Part shown: positions 25,801-42,111 of the stretch, in pieces | How positions within the stretch are numbered: position 1 is the stretch's first letter | Layout of the letters: the number at the start of each line of letters is the position of its first letter | Origin: Sordaria brevicollis | Lineage: Eukaryota > Ascomycota > Sordariomycetes > Sordariales > Sordariaceae | Length of the DNA stretch: 64,000 nucleotides | Direction of reading: 5' to 3' | Assembly: GCA_033439795.1 (NCBI GenBank) | Contig: JAUTDP010000009.1 | Coordinates: 496,001-560,000 of the forward strand | Translations under genes and position numbers: made by a program | The notes under the pieces: model-generated | The model's database searches: none | Seen by the model: only the letters and a program-made list of their open reading frames with translations | What the model was told of the DNA's origin: nothing

Positions 25801-28800
25801 AAGTAAATAGGATATATAATTAATTATACACTAAAAATTCCATTTATACCTAGGACCCCGTTTTTACTATATAAAACTTTTATCGCCTAGCCTTTATTTA
25901 TTAGATAAGTAACATTATTTAAAATTAAAATTATTGAAAATAAAGTTAAGAGTAATAAAGAAATAAATTAGAGGGATATAATAATTTTATTTAATAATTA
26001 TTTAAAGTACCTTACTATAATAATATTCGGGAATATATTAAATAAGGCGGTTATTAGCGGGATATATAATATTTAACGATATTTTAAATAAATATTTCGA
26101 ATTCCTCCCTTAAAATAAAAAGATTATATCCTAATTTATAATAATTTAATTTTATAGGCTTCGCGATATTCGTTAGACTAATCTAAATTAGGACCGAAAA
26201 ACGAATTTTTAATAAATAGAATTTACTTCCTATTTTATCTTTTACCTTATTTATAATTAGGGAATATAAAAGAATCAAATAAATTTTCCACCCCTATAAA
26301 TAAAAAATTGTACTATATATTAATATATTTAAATACTTACGCATTATAGTAATATATTATTCGAATTCGCTCGCAATATATAAATTTTTACTATAATAAA
26401 TAATATTAATTAAAAAATTTATATTATAAAACGAAGTAAGGGGCCTTATATATTATTAATTTATTTATAAAGATTAGAATTAAAAATAAATAAATTAATA
26501 GAATAGAATAATATATTTATAAAAAGAGCTTTTATTTTTATCGATATATAATTATATATATTATTTTTAAAGATCGGTAAATATTGCGCGGAAGCGCTTT
26601 AAAACGTAGAGTTTTAAAATATAACGCTATAAAATATAATATACGTTTTCGAAGTTAAATTAAACGTAAGAACTTTTATTATACGGGCGGAAATTAAAAC
26701 GGTATTCGATTAATATATTAAATCGAAGGCGGGGATATTAGGAAAGGGTAAAATACCCCAATTTCGGTATAAATAGAATAATATATAATAATTTAAAAAG
26801 AGCGTATTTTCTATATTTATTATACTATTTCGATATTATTTAATTTATATATTAATAAAGTATAAAGGATCTATTTTAAATCCTACGCTAATAATATATA
26901 ACCTATGCGCGGATATAATATAAATTATATTTTTCTTTCGTTTAAACTTTTTAATAATTATTTTCCTCCTTTTTTAAAATTTTTATACGCTATAATAATA
27001 ATATATATTAAAAACGAAGACTTCTAATTATTCTAATCTTTATATAACGAATATACCCTTAAAATTAAAGGGTAAATAACATATATTTAATATCGTTTAA
27101 TTTATTCTAATAATTACGCCCTTAATTCCCTACGCCGCCGGCCTTATACTATTTTTATATAAACCGCAATTTAGGTAATTTTTATTCTCCCCTTAAAAAT
27201 TAACGTCGAGGCTATTAAATTTATTATTATATAATATATTTACGTTTAGTTCCGTAAATAACCTTTTGCCCCTACCGTTTTTAAAAACGTATTAACCTTC
27301 AATTACATAATAGGTATAAAACCGAATAAATAAACCTATTATCGATAATCCAATATAAGTAATAATATTTATAAATTCCCTCCCAGCCTTAATATAAACG
27401 TATTCGAAACGGTCTTTTAAATAAATATTACGAAGGTATATAAATAAGAGGCGGGATCGGCTATAGAATTATAAATTATAAAGGATTTATAGAAATGGGC
27501 TAAATATTTATATTATATTATATGTCGTCCATTTAATAAAATTTATAAAATTATATATAATTATATTTATATTTATCCTAAGGATTATTAGAATTTAAAT
27601 AAATTTAACGTTTCGTAATTAGAATATTATAATTTCCGGCAATTAATAGGCGGATAATAATAATATAACGCTTCGAATAATAAATAATAAATATTAATAA
27701 ATTAAATATAAATAAGTATATATTAATTCTAATAGGAATTAAAAAATACCCGCGTATATTAACTTTAATAAAAATTGAAATAATCCTATATATATTAACT
27801 CCTATTAAAATTAATTAATTTAATTACTATTTTTATTATTTTAATCCTACGAGAATAAATTATATAGAAGTAAATAATTCCTATAGGAATAAAGTATAAA
27901 GGGATTGAATTAGAATAAATAAATCGCTACGAAATCGAAGTTTAAAATAATTTTATCGGCGGCGTTTATAATTATTACCGGCGGTACGGCGCTTAATTAA
28001 TTACAAGTCCGGAATAAAAAATAAAGCCGACGGGCACGTAATATATAATATAGCCCCCTAAATTATAAATAAGGTAAGTTATATATTATATTCCCTACTT
28101 ACTACTATTTTAATAATAATTATATTTTACTTATTAATATAAATAAATTTGATATTAAATATAATTTTCTTATATTTTTAAAAAAAATCCTATTTATAAA
28201 TATTTAAATATTCCTATTCCTATAATAAAAGAGTACGTTAAATAAAGTTGAATAAATTATAAATTATATCCAACGTTTTATTTACGATTATAATACGAAC
28301 GATTTACTACGAAATTTCGGGCAATATAAGGACGATATATAATAATTGGAAATTAATATTAGAAGAATAATTTAATTTAAAGTAATTTATAAAAAAATTA
28401 TTTAAACGAAATAGAAGTAATCTAATTTATAATATAGGTTTCGGCGCTTTAAATAATAATTTAATTTTATTAAAGAACGCCTTTATCCAATTAAATTAAT
28501 AGTTATAATTATTATAATAAATTATATATATTTATTTCTTATTTATAAAATCGATTTAATTTTGGAAAATCCCGAAAATAGCGGACCGAAAGTATTTTAT
28601 ATTAATAATTTTATATATATTAAAGTAATTAGTAATTAATATAACGCATTTATTAATATTTTTTTGAGATTATTTTTTAGGGCGAATATTATTAACGAAA
28701 ATACCGAATTCGGAATTTATATTAAACGAATTACCGGGCCTAATATAGCGAAAGGGTTAAAATTAAATTATATTATAAATACTAGCAATTATAAATAACG

Positions 28801-30460
28801 TTTACGAAAATTCTAAATTAGAACCGAATAAATTATTATCCGCTTTTATTTAATATAAGGTAATTAAATTAAAAGAATATTTAAACTTATTAAAATATTA
28901 ATAGGGCGTAAAAAAGTAGGCTATCCCTAGCCTACTACTACGTATAGTATGCCCAAAACGTTATTATAAATTTATAACGTCCTAAAATATAATTTCGCTA
29001 TATTATATTATATAAATAACGTTGGGTATATTTATTCCTATACTTAATATTATAATAAATATAATAATCCAATATTAAGAATCCGGAGTAATAAATTACT
29101 AATAAAGCCGCTCCTAGTCCGCGGGTCGGATATATAAATAATAAATCCGGATAATTAGAGGGGTAATAATTAAGGAGCGAATCTTTCGCCTAATTAGCGT
29201 TAAAATAAAATACTTCTTCGTTTTATTAATTAAATCTTTATTATTAATATAAATAAGAATTTAAAGTATTTAAAATATTAGGTTTCGCTAAATAAAATAC
29301 AGTCGAAAATAATACTAATATTAAACCGATCGATTAACGTACGGATAATATAAAGAAAATTTAGAAAATTATTAAATAATTGGAAACCGGTATACGTCTA
29401 TATATATATTTCGGATTTTTTAATTAATATAGTAGTATAACCGAATTATAAAATAGAGAATAGAAATATACGCTAAAATTAATAAAGGTCCGCGAATTTA
29501 AATCGGAAATTACGTTATTAATATATAATATAAAGTTCGTTAATAATTATAAATATTATACGGTTAACGAATTCGGAGGAGCGAAAATACTTAAGGAAAT
29601 AATAATATAAAGCTTATTCGGGACCGAAGAGGATATAAATATAATATTTAAAAATTATACGCTTTTAGAATTTATTATTTTTATAAGAATTAGAAATACA
29701 TTAAATATAAAAAGGGACTTTTAAAAATATAATATATTTTATAAAAGTTTTAATCGATAAAAAGTAATTTAATACTATAATATTAAGTAATAATATCCTT
29801 TTATTTTTAATTTAATTAATTTAGGGGGATAATTTAAATTATAATTTTATAAAGTAAAATAATTAAAATAATTTAAAAAATAATACTTTTACCGAATTTA
29901 ATAATTATAATAAAGATAATATCGCTATATTAATAAATAATTTAACGGATATATTTAATTTACTTTACGCGGGGGTAATGAATAATATCGCTAAACTTTA
30001 TTAAATTAACCGGGTTAAATAAAAAACGGATAATAATATAAATAAATTAACGTTATAATTTTTAATATTTATTTAAATTAGTATATTTAATAATTATAAC
30101 TATATATTATTGGGAAGTCCGGTTAGGGTATAATAAAATAGCGAATATAATAGTAAATTCGAATTATTCGATAAAATATAAAATATTACCGGAGTAAAAT
30201 TCAAATTGTATTATAATTCCTATATAATTTAATAATATTTAGATAAAAGTTAATTAATATATAATATATAATCCTTAGAGGTACGTTTCGTTATTTACGA
30301 GAGTAACCCTTAAATAATTACTAATTAAGAATTATAAAACGTATTAAAGAAAAAAAAAAGGAAGAGAAAAGTTAAAAGGAAAATAAAATACTTAACGCCG
30401 TTAAATTGTAAATATCTATTATTATTATAAAGATATTTGAGAGTGAATATAAAATTATAT
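22886..30460. other. Unassigned RIP-eroded DNA right of element A
   Basis: No transposon family could be recognised. With RIP stops read through, the + strand at about 25,040-26,400 gives a long continuous frame whose source protein I do not know. Other shorter coding-like stretches occur at 23.0-24.3 kb and 27.0-27.6 kb. An imperfect palindrome lies at 24,487-24,530. No LTR pair was found here. If element A inserted into one older repeat, this segment and 1-7,826 may be its two halves. Confidence 0.5.
24574..24965. repeat. Tandem duplication of about 200 bp
   Basis: The block starting TACCCTTTATTACT at 24,574 recurs as TACCTTTTATTA at 24,774. Later landmarks (TTTACGCNTNTAAATAC, TTTAATTATTAAAA, GCCCTTAAA or ACCCTTAAA followed by TTTAATTTATTATT) keep the same order and spacing. 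The copies differ mainly by transitions and a few small indels. The function is unknown. Confidence 0.6.
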
Positions 30461-30615
30461 CTAATTTAATTGAAAATTTGTATAGGAGTTTTATCGCCTA
30501 TAGCCAAATCGTACAAAATCGATACAAACCTCCTCTTACTTCGTTCGCGGAGACCCACCCAGTTCCTAGGGTGGGGTAGAGTGTCGTTGTGGGGTGGTCT
30601 GTGCTCAGAGACTAG

Positions 30616-30708
30616 GCTTTTCCCCCTTTTTCTCTTCGTAGAACCTTATTAATTCATTAGGCCCAGTATTTATACTATACTCTACTATCCCCCTTATAAA
30701 AGGGATAT
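30616..30708. repeat. LTR-like direct repeat, left copy (RIP-mutated)
   Basis: The segment around CTTCGTAGAACCTTA and the following 60 bases recur at about 30,970-31,053. Where the right copy has CAGCACCTACGTTACG, the left has a mainly C-to-T and G-to-A version (CAGTATTTATACTATAC). It ends in CCCCCTTATA. It is probably the end of a 5' LTR of a mostly deleted element. The homology does not extend left of about 30,600. Confidence 0.55.
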
Positions 30709-30757
30709 AATTAAATTATTTATTCGTAGCGCGTACGTAGCGGGTATAGGGGGGGGC

Positions 30758-31055
30758 TAATATTATAAATTTAGCGCTTAGAGTTTAAAGGTTTAATATT
30801 ATTAAATTACCGCTTAAACTACCCTAGCCTACCGGCGGCAAGTAAAGGAGCTCTAAAACTACTAGGGGTAACCAATCCTTTAGAAAGTTCTCCAACCCTC
30901 CTTATCTAAAGCACCCAAGCACCTACGTACGGCCTTATAAAGATAAGTAGCCGGGTCCGCCCTACGGGCTACTCCTTCTCCCTTTCTCCTTCGTAGAACC
31001 TTAATATATTTATATTGGCCAGCACCTACGTTACGCTCTGCTGTCCCCTTATATT
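30758..31055 (+). repeat. LTR-like sequence preceded by a polypurine tract
   Basis: An AGGGGGGGG run at 30,748-30,756 resembles a polypurine tract and is followed by TATTATAAATTTAGCGC, a plausible RIP-altered LTR start. The right end, about 30,970-31,053, is shared with 30,616-30,708. Together they suggest an internally deleted LTR element at the margin of the AT-rich tract. Exact ends and target duplication were not established. Confidence 0.5.
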
Positions 31056-31639
31056 ATTGAATAATAAATTACTAATAGCTTTACTAAAGCGTTACTTTTA
31101 AATACCTTTATCCAATTTAAAAATATTCTTAAATTAATTTAAATAATTTCTTTATTAAAAGTACCTACTATATTTATTTCCCCCAATTACTATTAAGCCT
31201 ATATTACTTATATATTATTTTTTGGTATACCTTTCTATAAATTCGTTAATAATTACCTTAATAAATTTTCGAATTAACGATTAAATCCGTAATTCTGTAA
31301 AATTCGTTTACGACTTTTAATTTACGAATACTTTTCTCGATCAATTTTAATCGTACCGACCTATATATATTACTATTCAATTTAAATTATAGAAATAAAT
31401 AAAACAATAATATTAGTTTTAGTTAAAGATGTTTAAATTAAAAGTTTTTATTATTTTTAACCTTTTTCGCATAATAAATTATACGGCTTTTTTATATTTT
31501 CTTCAAATTATTAATAATTTATTAATATTAGAAGAAAAGGGTATTATTACAATTTATATTGGTTCGAGGGGGAATGTTAGAGATTTTACCAAATGGATAT
31601 GATATTGTAATATAGTTTCAAATTATTTTATAGTATTGC

Positions 31640-36240
<4,601 letters not shown>

Positions 36241-38151
36241 ATGGTCTCTTCAGCGGTTTGCATGGTTTTCAGAGAAGTATGCCAAAAAGACCATCAAGTG
36301 CTGAGTGGTCAATGCTGGCAATGAAATGATGAAAAAACAGGAACAGGAAAAATGGAAATGGAAATGGGGATAATAACGCCTCCTCCCCAAGGTTGTGCGG
36401 CGTCGATGGCATGAATCAAATGGAAGGGATGGATGGATATTGGAGACAAGACTCCAAGGCAATATGATGATGAGATAGATACCTTAAGGTAGAACAGAAC
36501 AAAAATGGGAATTCGAAGCAATTTTTTTTTTCCTTTCTCGCGTTCAAAATGGAAGCATCAGCAGCTTCTGGCCTTCTGCTTCTCCGCGCGCGCCGGCCAG
36601 CTTGACGGGTTGCATTTCATGGAGTTGTGCACTGTTGTTGCTGCCCTGCATATCGATCCGTGTCAGGGACAGTGCAGTAAGCGACGGGACTTTCACCTAC
36701 CTTTTGATCATCCACCCATTATCCCAATGCCATGAGGCTTGCTGGTTGATTCGACTGTGTCGTTCGCCTTTTCTGCTGTTGTGATGGTGTGTGCCCATGT
36801 TGGTTCCAGGCTTTGGACGAGGGCGAAAGGCGGGGGGGTACCGTTGTGTCTGGTTGGCGGCTGAATGTGCCAACCCCTCTCTAGCTACCGTCCATGTGGA
36901 CTCTTTTGGTGGTTCTGAACATCGCAAGGCGCTTAAAAACATGCGGCGAATGCTGCAGCCAGCGGGTACCCGGCCTGCCGGCTTCACAGCCTGAGGGCGA
37001 TGGGTGTTATTTCATTGGCATGGAATAGCACTGATGCCCGACAGTTTTAGTTTAATGTTGTACTCGAAGTCTGATCGTCTTGGCTGTCCTCGTAAAAGCC
37101 CGTGCTGTACATACCTCTTATACGGTGTTCATATGAACGACGGTACGTAGAGGTAGTTCTAAGAACCACATGGGATGGAAGAACAGGGAAAGGTTCATTT
37201 GGGTCCAAAGATGGGATGAGCGACGTTTTGGTGGATCATGCCCCAAACAGTGCAACGCCCTATTGATGGAGGCTGGACCTGGAGCAAACAACCATTTGGC
37301 TTCGAGTTTTTTCCTATCAAAAGCTCCATTCAGAGTCTTTGGGCAGCCATGGCTCTGGCGCATGACACAGTGAAAACATGGAAAACAGTTGCTTGGAAGC
37401 TCTCTTGTTCTAATAGCTCCGTGATAGCGATAGGCTCTTCCTAGGCTGTTGAGGAGCACAGAAACTTGAAAACCTGCTATTCTCAGCCTATCTAATCCCC
37501 GGCGTTGCCCCTCCACTCTCCCCAGACATCTGTCTACCAGACCGCACAGTGTGCAAACAGACTGGAACCGACGTCGTCGTCAGATCAGCGGGCGGGTTAC
37601 CATCCCGGCAAGGTATCGCCAGCCCAGCCCGCCCACGGCAGGGGCGCTGCCCGGATTCCATCCTTCGACACCTGAAGAACCTCAGTGAAAGTGAACATGA
37701 GCAAACCAGGCCGAGTTTGAACATTCTTCGTTTTGCTATTCTTACCACGAACTGTGAGCCGCCTCCTTTGGTGCTAATCGCCATCCATCCCACTCACACA
37801 CATTCCAGGCCCATCGATGGTTTTGTGGCCAATGATACACTCCATACAACTAGGTATAGCAATATCTGATGCCAGCTAGACCACCAAGCCCAAACCGCCA
37901 TCCTACCTTCGACCCGACCCGCAGTCACCATCGTCTGCTCCCCGGCCAAAGCACACTGTGACAGCGTCTTCTTTTCCTTCCGCCGCCCGGGGCAGTCTTC
38001 CAGTCACCGCGCTGCGCTGTTCTGTCTTGGTTTCTGCATTCTTGCGTATTACACTGCGTCCTTTGTCAAACCCGACAGAGGAATACGGAGCGCACTGCAA
38101 TACCGCCCTCGACCTTTTCTGGTGGTTCGAGGCCAACGCCCACCAAGGCAA

Positions 38152-38165
38152 CCCCCCCCCCCCCC
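38152..38165. repeat. Homopolymer of 14 C
   Basis: It is a single uninterrupted C run upstream of the RD-rich gene, followed by CA-rich sequence. It is slippage-prone, so its length may vary between strains or assemblies. Confidence 0.9.
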
Positions 38166-38254
38166 GGACACTCGCCTGTCTGCGCGGCCACACACACACC
38201 CCCCTCACTCTCAAACAGCCCACCCACCCAACCGTTATTTGCCGCCAGAAGCTA

Positions 38255-38278
38255 CAGCAGCAGCAGCAGCAGCAGCAG
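38255..38278 (+). repeat. (CAG)8 microsatellite in the probable 5' leader
   Basis: Eight CAG units lie 51 bases before the start codon of the RD-rich protein. They are outside the coding frame because a stop (TAG at 38,293) and the ATG at 38,330 separate them. Confidence 0.85.
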
Positions 38279-38329
38279 CGTTCCCGTCGCTGGTAGGGCG
38301 GGTTGCTTGAACCCTTGCTATGCTTCACC

Positions 38330-41300
38330 ATGCCGTCCTCTAAAGATCAGGATGTCGATTTCGACAACAACAGCCGCGTTCGTGAGGACCGACTGCCACA
38401 TCGATCCAAAAGTGATTTACGAAGAGACAAGGACCGTGACCGAGACCGTGACCGTGACCGAGATCGAGACCGCGACCGCGACAGAGAACGGGACCGTGAT
38501 CGAGCCAGCACTACCGACCGGGACAGAGAGCGCAGGAAGGAGAACAAGGATAAGGACAGAGAAAGGGATAGAGACAGAGACAGAGACAGAGAGAGGGACG
38601 GCAGAGACAAGGACAGGGAGAGAGACAGGGACCGTGACCGCGACCGAGACAGAGACAGGGACAGGGAAAGAGAGCGGGACAGAGACAGAGAGAAGGATAG
38701 GGACAGGGAACGGGACAGAGACCGCGACTACGACAGGGAACCGTCTCTCCTCCGAGAAAAGCGGTCATCCAGGGCTCCACGGCTGTTGAAAACCACGGAC
38801 AGCGAAACCAGTTCCCGTTTGTCGCGCCAGTCCGTGTCTTATCGCCGCCACCGGCCAAAAGAGATGGAGCAGAAGGAAGAGTCCTCGATCCTGTCAGGGG
38901 CGGCGAGCTCCATGACCGATATAGTTCCGGAGCTTGCCCGGAGCATCGAGCGGCCGAACATACCGTATCCTACCTTCAGCAAAGTCCACAGCAAAGATCT
39001 CATCTATAGTAAAGAGGATCTTTCTTCGACCCGTACGGACCCGCTAACACCGGATGGCACCGACATCGGCAACAGCGAAAAGAGGCGGTCAAAGTCTGTT
39101 GATTCCCGCTCGGCGCCGCGCAAGTCTTCCTCACTTCGGAAGGAATCGCGAAAGGACAAGGAAGATCGGCCACCGAGCCCACCGGAAACTGACCTGTCGG
39201 GCTCTAGAAGGAGGAGATCCGGGACTCCAGTGTCCGTAAGGGATGGGGAGCAAGCTCCAGAACGATCGGATTCCAGAAGCTCGAATCGGATGTCCAGGTC
39301 ACGATCTGACGCACGATCAAAGCTTTCCAGAGTTTCCAGAGTGTCAAGTGAAGCCACAGAAACACAGTCCCAGACGTTTACATCCCAATCAAGGCACTCG
39401 CCCGAAACCACTCCGACAGAGAATACCGATGCTTCGACGGATCTTTCAACAGTCAAGGGGTCCACGATGGAGTCAATGGCGGATACGGTTCAAATCAGAC
39501 GACCGCCTCCCATTGAGGTTGATTCTTCGCCCGAGTCCGCACCAGACTCATCACCAAAGACGCCCACGCAAACTCCACAGTTCCCACCCCCTTCTGTATC
39601 CCACGAACAAAAGCAGACACGGTTTGACGCTCCCTCTGACTTCACTGCGGCGTCCGAGGCGGTGACGGACACGACCGCTCAGCGAGCACCACCGCCGCCG
39701 CCGCCGCCGCCGCCGCCACCTCCTCTCAGCATTAACCTTCAGGAAGCGACGCGAGTAGATTATCTCTTGCAGAACGGTGGTCTACCCCAAACTGTCCCAA
39801 AGACATTCCTTGCCGTACTGCCACGACAAAATGGCAACAGACCATCGAACCCGCCTCTGCAGGGTGCTGAGACACTATTCGCACCTTTCTTCAACCTTCT
39901 GAACCAGTACCAGAGTGTGCTAAAGAACCATGGATCCATTGCAGTAGCCACTGGTCACCGGACCGTAGCACGTCGTCTCCTGGATCGCTTGGAGAACGTT
40001 TTCTCTCGCGATCTTTGCCCCGATGGCTGCCCGTGTATCATTTGCCAGCACTCCGACGAAACCCACCGAGGTCTGGGATGGGGAGAAGTCCTCGAGAGAG
40101 TTAGCGGACGGGTTGATCTTCCACAATGGCCGCCTTTCGATCTCGCATCACTGGGGAGCAAGGCTCAAGAGGACCTGGCAGAACTTCCTCCGAGACCGAC
40201 GTCTCCCATCAACATGGATCCTGACATTGCCGAGGAGTTCAGGGAGCATTATCTGCGTCAAACGAAGCGTGTCAGGGCGGCTGTAGACAGATGGATGCAG
40301 ACATGCGAGAAAGCCCCTGCGCCATTGCCCCAGGAGGTAGATGACGAGACGCTGACCTTTGCCATTCTCACCAACCTCAACCCCGACGACCGTCCCTTTT
40401 TCAATGCTCTGTTATCCGGCTCACGGGATCTCCACCCGGCAACACGGGCGCCGACTCCTTCTCCCTTGCGCAAGCCTCGTAACGACTTCGTGGTCAAGAC
40501 CGGTCTCTCCCTGCAGAGATTATACCGCCTAACTCAAGCCCCACGCGACGCCGAGACGGCAATGTACCTCGTCAAGAATCCTGCCATGCACGATCTGCTC
40601 TATACAATTTCTGACATCAACAATTCCGAGTGGGAAATTCTGATATCAGGTCGCTTTGACGGATTCCTCTGGTCGGGAGCAGATGACGACGGAGGATACG
40701 AACGAGACACTCCTTTCTCCCGTGGACCGACGCCAGCCAACGGTGGAATGGGCGGAATTGCCTCTCCTCGCATCATGAGTCCCGGCATTCGAAACTCGAG
40801 AGCCAACACCCCCTTCAGTCCCGGCATGTCATCTACGCCCTTCTCTCGTGGCCCGACACCGGCCTCGTTCGTCAGCGGAACCACCAACAACTCGTCCTAC
40901 CCTTCCCGAGGAGCGGTAAGCCACGATGAGGAAACCGAGATCCAGGTCGTGGGCGAGCTGGAGCGTGAAATTTTCAACGGCATGGAAGCGCTCGAAGACG
41001 CGTTTGAGAAGCTTCACGAGCAAGCCATGGGTGTTAGGGACGCGTTAAGGAGAAGAGGCGCGGCGCTGGCCATGAGCTTGCAGCAGAAGAGGGGACTCGG
41101 GTACAGAGGCATTGACGTGTTGCCCCTGAGCGGGAGCAGCGGGGCCTATGACCGGCCCGCCTGGGCGGACGAGGAGAAGATGATGGACGGGCTTGGTGCT
41201 GGCGGGCCCGGTGGTGAAAGATATGGCGGACCCGGTGGTCCAGGAGGTGGTTACTTTGATGATACCCAGAGCGAGTGGGGGTTGCAGGATGATATGAGTG

Positions 41301-41413
41301 AACTGGCGCCGGATGATTCGGCGAGCCAGATCAGCAGCAACCGGATGCGGAGGCCGAAGAGGAGAAGGGAGAGAGCAACACCGGCGCCGATTGAGGAGGA
41401 AGATGAGGCGTAG
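38330..41413 (+). CDS. Large Arg-Asp-repeat protein of unknown function
   Basis: I do not recognise a named family. The 1,027-residue product reads as one exon. The start at 38,330 is chosen because of the strong CACCATGCC context; an open frame continues nine codons upstream. Residues about 30-137 are alternating Arg-Asp/Arg-Glu dipeptides, like the RS/RD/RE tracts of some RNA-processing factors. Ser/Arg-rich disorder follows, then a run of 12 or more Pro near 453-465. From about 475 the sequence is globular, with a Cys cluster (563, 567, 569, 572; C-x3-C-x-C-x2-C) that could bind a metal. Gly-Pro and Thr-Pro-rich segments follow, with an acidic end. A nuclear or RNA-linked role is only a guess from composition. 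The next gene is convergent. Confidence 0.85.
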   Translation: MPSSKDQDVDFDNNSRVREDRLPHRSKSDLRRDKDRDRDRDRDRDRDRDRDRERDRDRASTTDRDRERRKENKDKDRERDRDRDRDRERDGRDKDRERDRDRDRDRDRDRDRERERDRDREKDRDRERDRDRDYDREPSLLREKRSSRAPRLLKTTDSETSSRLSRQSVSYRRHRPKEMEQKEESSILSGAASSMTDIVPELARSIERPNIPYPTFSKVHSKDLIYSKEDLSSTRTDPLTPDGTDIGNSEKRRSKSVDSRSAPRKSSSLRKESRKDKEDRPPSPPETDLSGSRRRRSGTPVSVRDGEQAPERSDSRSSNRMSRSRSDARSKLSRVSRVSSEATETQSQTFTSQSRHSPETTPTENTDASTDLSTVKGSTMESMADTVQIRRPPPIEVDSSPESAPDSSPKTPTQTPQFPPPSVSHEQKQTRFDAPSDFTAASEAVTDTTAQRAPPPPPPPPPPPPLSINLQEATRVDYLLQNGGLPQTVPKTFLAVLPRQNGNRPSNPPLQGAETLFAPFFNLLNQYQSVLKNHGSIAVATGHRTVARRLLDRLENVFSRDLCPDGCPCIICQHSDETHRGLGWGEVLERVSGRVDLPQWPPFDLASLGSKAQEDLAELPPRPTSPINMDPDIAEEFREHYLRQTKRVRAAVDRWMQTCEKAPAPLPQEVDDETLTFAILTNLNPDDRPFFNALLSGSRDLHPATRAPTPSPLRKPRNDFVVKTGLSLQRLYRLTQAPRDAETAMYLVKNPAMHDLLYTISDINNSEWEILISGRFDGFLWSGADDDGGYERDTPFSRGPTPANGGMGGIASPRIMSPGIRNSRANTPFSPGMSSTPFSRGPTPASFVSGTTNNSSYPSRGAVSHDEETEIQVVGELEREIFNGMEALEDAFEKLHEQAMGVRDALRRRGAALAMSLQQKRGLGYRGIDVLPLSGSSGAYDRPAWADEEKMMDGLGAGGPGGERYGGPGGPGGGYFDDTQSEWGLQDDMSELAPDDSASQISSNRMRRPKRRRERATPAPIEEEDEA

Positions 41414-42111
41414 ACGAATGAGCAAGGTTTGGGTTGGACCGGCTTGTCTGTTTCTTAGCTTGTCTATTCTTTATTGGGGCTTTTCTTGCACGAACACAAG
41501 GCGGAGTTAATGGTTTTGCGTTTTGATGAAAACAGAATAATGACAAAGGCACCATGGATTCCATCAATCTTTTTATCAACTTGTAAGGCAATCGAGCGGA
41601 ATAAATGACGCGGCTCCCAATCCGAAGAGCAAGGGATAGATCACCGAGGAAGATGTGTGTTGGTGCGCTGTCTTGGTAGCAGGGGCCAGAGTTTGTTGGT
41701 TGACGATCCTGGAGTGAATGAGCTTTAGTTGGCGTTGTCTTTGTACAGGTTTATCTTTATGTGGGAACGGTCACGATATGTACCTCTTCTTTTATGTATA
41801 CCTACACCGGGAGCCCTCGAATGTTTTCCCGAGATTTGAATGCTAAATCATAATGACGTTTTCTCATCGCTCTTGCCAGTGCTCCTGCATCTGGGCCTGA
41901 TATCTCGTATCAACAAGGTCCTCAGGTCAAAAAACAAAGCACCTGATGTCGACGGTGCCAGGGTAGACAACACAAAACCTAAAAAAGTTGCGTGCGTGCT
42001 GGTTGGATATGGAAAGCTTGATGGTACAATTGGTTTTCTCTAACACCCCGCTCAAGAGTAATCGTACAACTATCGTCTGTCGGCCGCCCCCCTGTTTATC
42101 CTCATCTCACC
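41414..42111. other. Convergent intergenic region
   Basis: This 698-base gap separates two convergent genes and should hold both 3' untranslated regions. I saw no further gene or repeat. Confidence 0.7.

Larger units (their letters stand above)
1..31600. repeat. RIP-mutated AT-rich heterochromatin-like tract
   Basis: The whole stretch is AT-rich to an extreme degree. CpA and TpG are scarce, TpA is very common, and CpG is still frequent. This is the known signature of repeat-induced point mutation, the premeiotic C-to-T mutation of duplicated DNA described in Neurospora. No long real open frame survives: frames that look coding are broken by TAA and TAG where CAA, CAG or TGG would be expected. 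Less-mutated islands remain at the retrotransposon LTRs (7.83-7.98 kb, 22.68-22.88 kb) and at 30.5-31.05 kb. In Neurospora such tracts are usually DNA-methylated and H3K9-methylated, which is an inference here. The change to normal base composition is sharp, at about 31.6 kb. Confidence 0.93.
36241..38329. other. Intergenic region with long leader of the RD-rich gene
   Basis: It holds the 3' end of cys-11 and the upstream region of the next + strand gene. Two low-complexity runs lie in the probable leader: 14 C at 38,152-38,165 and eight CAG at 38,255-38,278. Small open frames on both strands show no recognisable product. Confidence 0.6.

Noticed and set aside
30470..30652. 60-codon open frame at the edge of the AT-rich tract
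   Set aside because: Short, no domain, and it spans repeat-like sequence.
38347..38610. Ser-Leu/Arg-Ser repeat frames antisense to the RD repeat
   Set aside because: Mirror translation of the same purine repeat; no independent support.
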